64,000 nucleotides of DNA from assembly GCA_944376235.1 (NCBI GenBank), contig CALWCA010000011.1:34833-98832 (forward strand), written 5' to 3'. Of the stretch, positions 63,899-64,000 are shown one piece after another. Every line of letters starts with the position of its first letter. The first letter of the stretch is position 1. The position numbers and the translations under genes are program-made. The notes under the pieces were generated by a model. It searched no databases and was not told where the DNA came from. It saw nothing but the letters and a program-made list of their open reading frames with translations. Origin of the DNA: an uncultured Clostridia bacterium (GTDB lineage Bacteria; Bacillota; Clostridia; Oscillospirales; Feifaniaceae).

Positions 63899-64000
<102 letters not shown>

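Overview
The window comes from a high-GC, low-phylum Gram-positive anaerobe, most like a gut Clostridia member (Oscillospiraceae/Ruminococcaceae-like). The support is strong AGGAGG ribosome sites, frequent TTG and GTG starts, a ZTP (pfl) riboswitch, a tRNA-Trp T-box, four S-layer-homology (SLH) proteins, YlmH, UPF0316 and LytR-CpsA-Psr genes, and a Firmicutes-type 16S rRNA start at the right edge. The exact genus cannot be read from this sequence.

Layout. 1-4.75 kb: the end of a branched-chain amino acid ABC transporter operon (binding protein, LivH, LivM, LivG, LivF) plus a CBS-ACT protein. 5.4-19.5 kb, minus strand: one eleven-gene purine and one-carbon operon, purE-purC-purF-purM-purN-purO-AICAR formyltransferase-purD-purL-folD-glyA. 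It starts at a consensus promoter and a ZTP riboswitch with an overlapping terminator. Two oddities stand out: PurF has lost its glutaminase residues, and the usual bifunctional PurH is replaced by a single-domain AICAR transformylase plus an archaeal-type PurO cyclohydrolase. 19.7-34 kb: three very large secreted proteins with C-terminal SLH anchors. They are interrupted by tRNA-fMet, a scrambled partial tRNA copy and a two-HTH regulator. 34.3-37.3 kb, minus: FAD oxidoreductase, HD hydrolase, tyrosine phosphatase. 37.6-42.5 kb, plus: ProRS, two CNNM/CBS membrane proteins and a prolyl-tRNA editing deacylase. 42.7-44.4 kb, minus: ArsP_2-type transporter and acyltransferase. 44.6-46.5 kb, plus: Dabb protein, GNAT, MscS. 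46.8-47.1 kb: tRNA-Thr and tRNA-Tyr. 47.4-54.4 kb, plus: MATE pump, the probable major S-layer protein, a small unknown protein, and an ApbE / NusG_II / Gx-transporter trio resembling part of the Listeria flavin-based extracellular electron transfer locus. 54.7-57.2 kb, minus: T-box-controlled trpB-trpA with a divergent TrpA. 57.3-59.4 kb, minus: M20 peptidase and UPF0316 protein. 59.5-63.5 kb, plus: second MATE, YlmH, PC4-like protein and a LytR-CpsA-Psr protein. 63.5-64 kb: promoters and start of an rRNA operon.

How the genes fit together. The purine operon is self-contained from PRPP to IMP except for purB, and carries its own formyl-tetrahydrofolate supply (glyA, folD). ZTP, the alarmone for low 10-formyl-THF, would relieve termination ahead of it. 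The ProRS lacks a visible inserted editing domain and is encoded a few kilobases from a trans-editing deacylase. The cell surface is a dominant theme: a major S-layer protein, three accessory SLH proteins, and an envelope flavinylation module. No CRISPR array, transposase, integrase or phage gene was seen.
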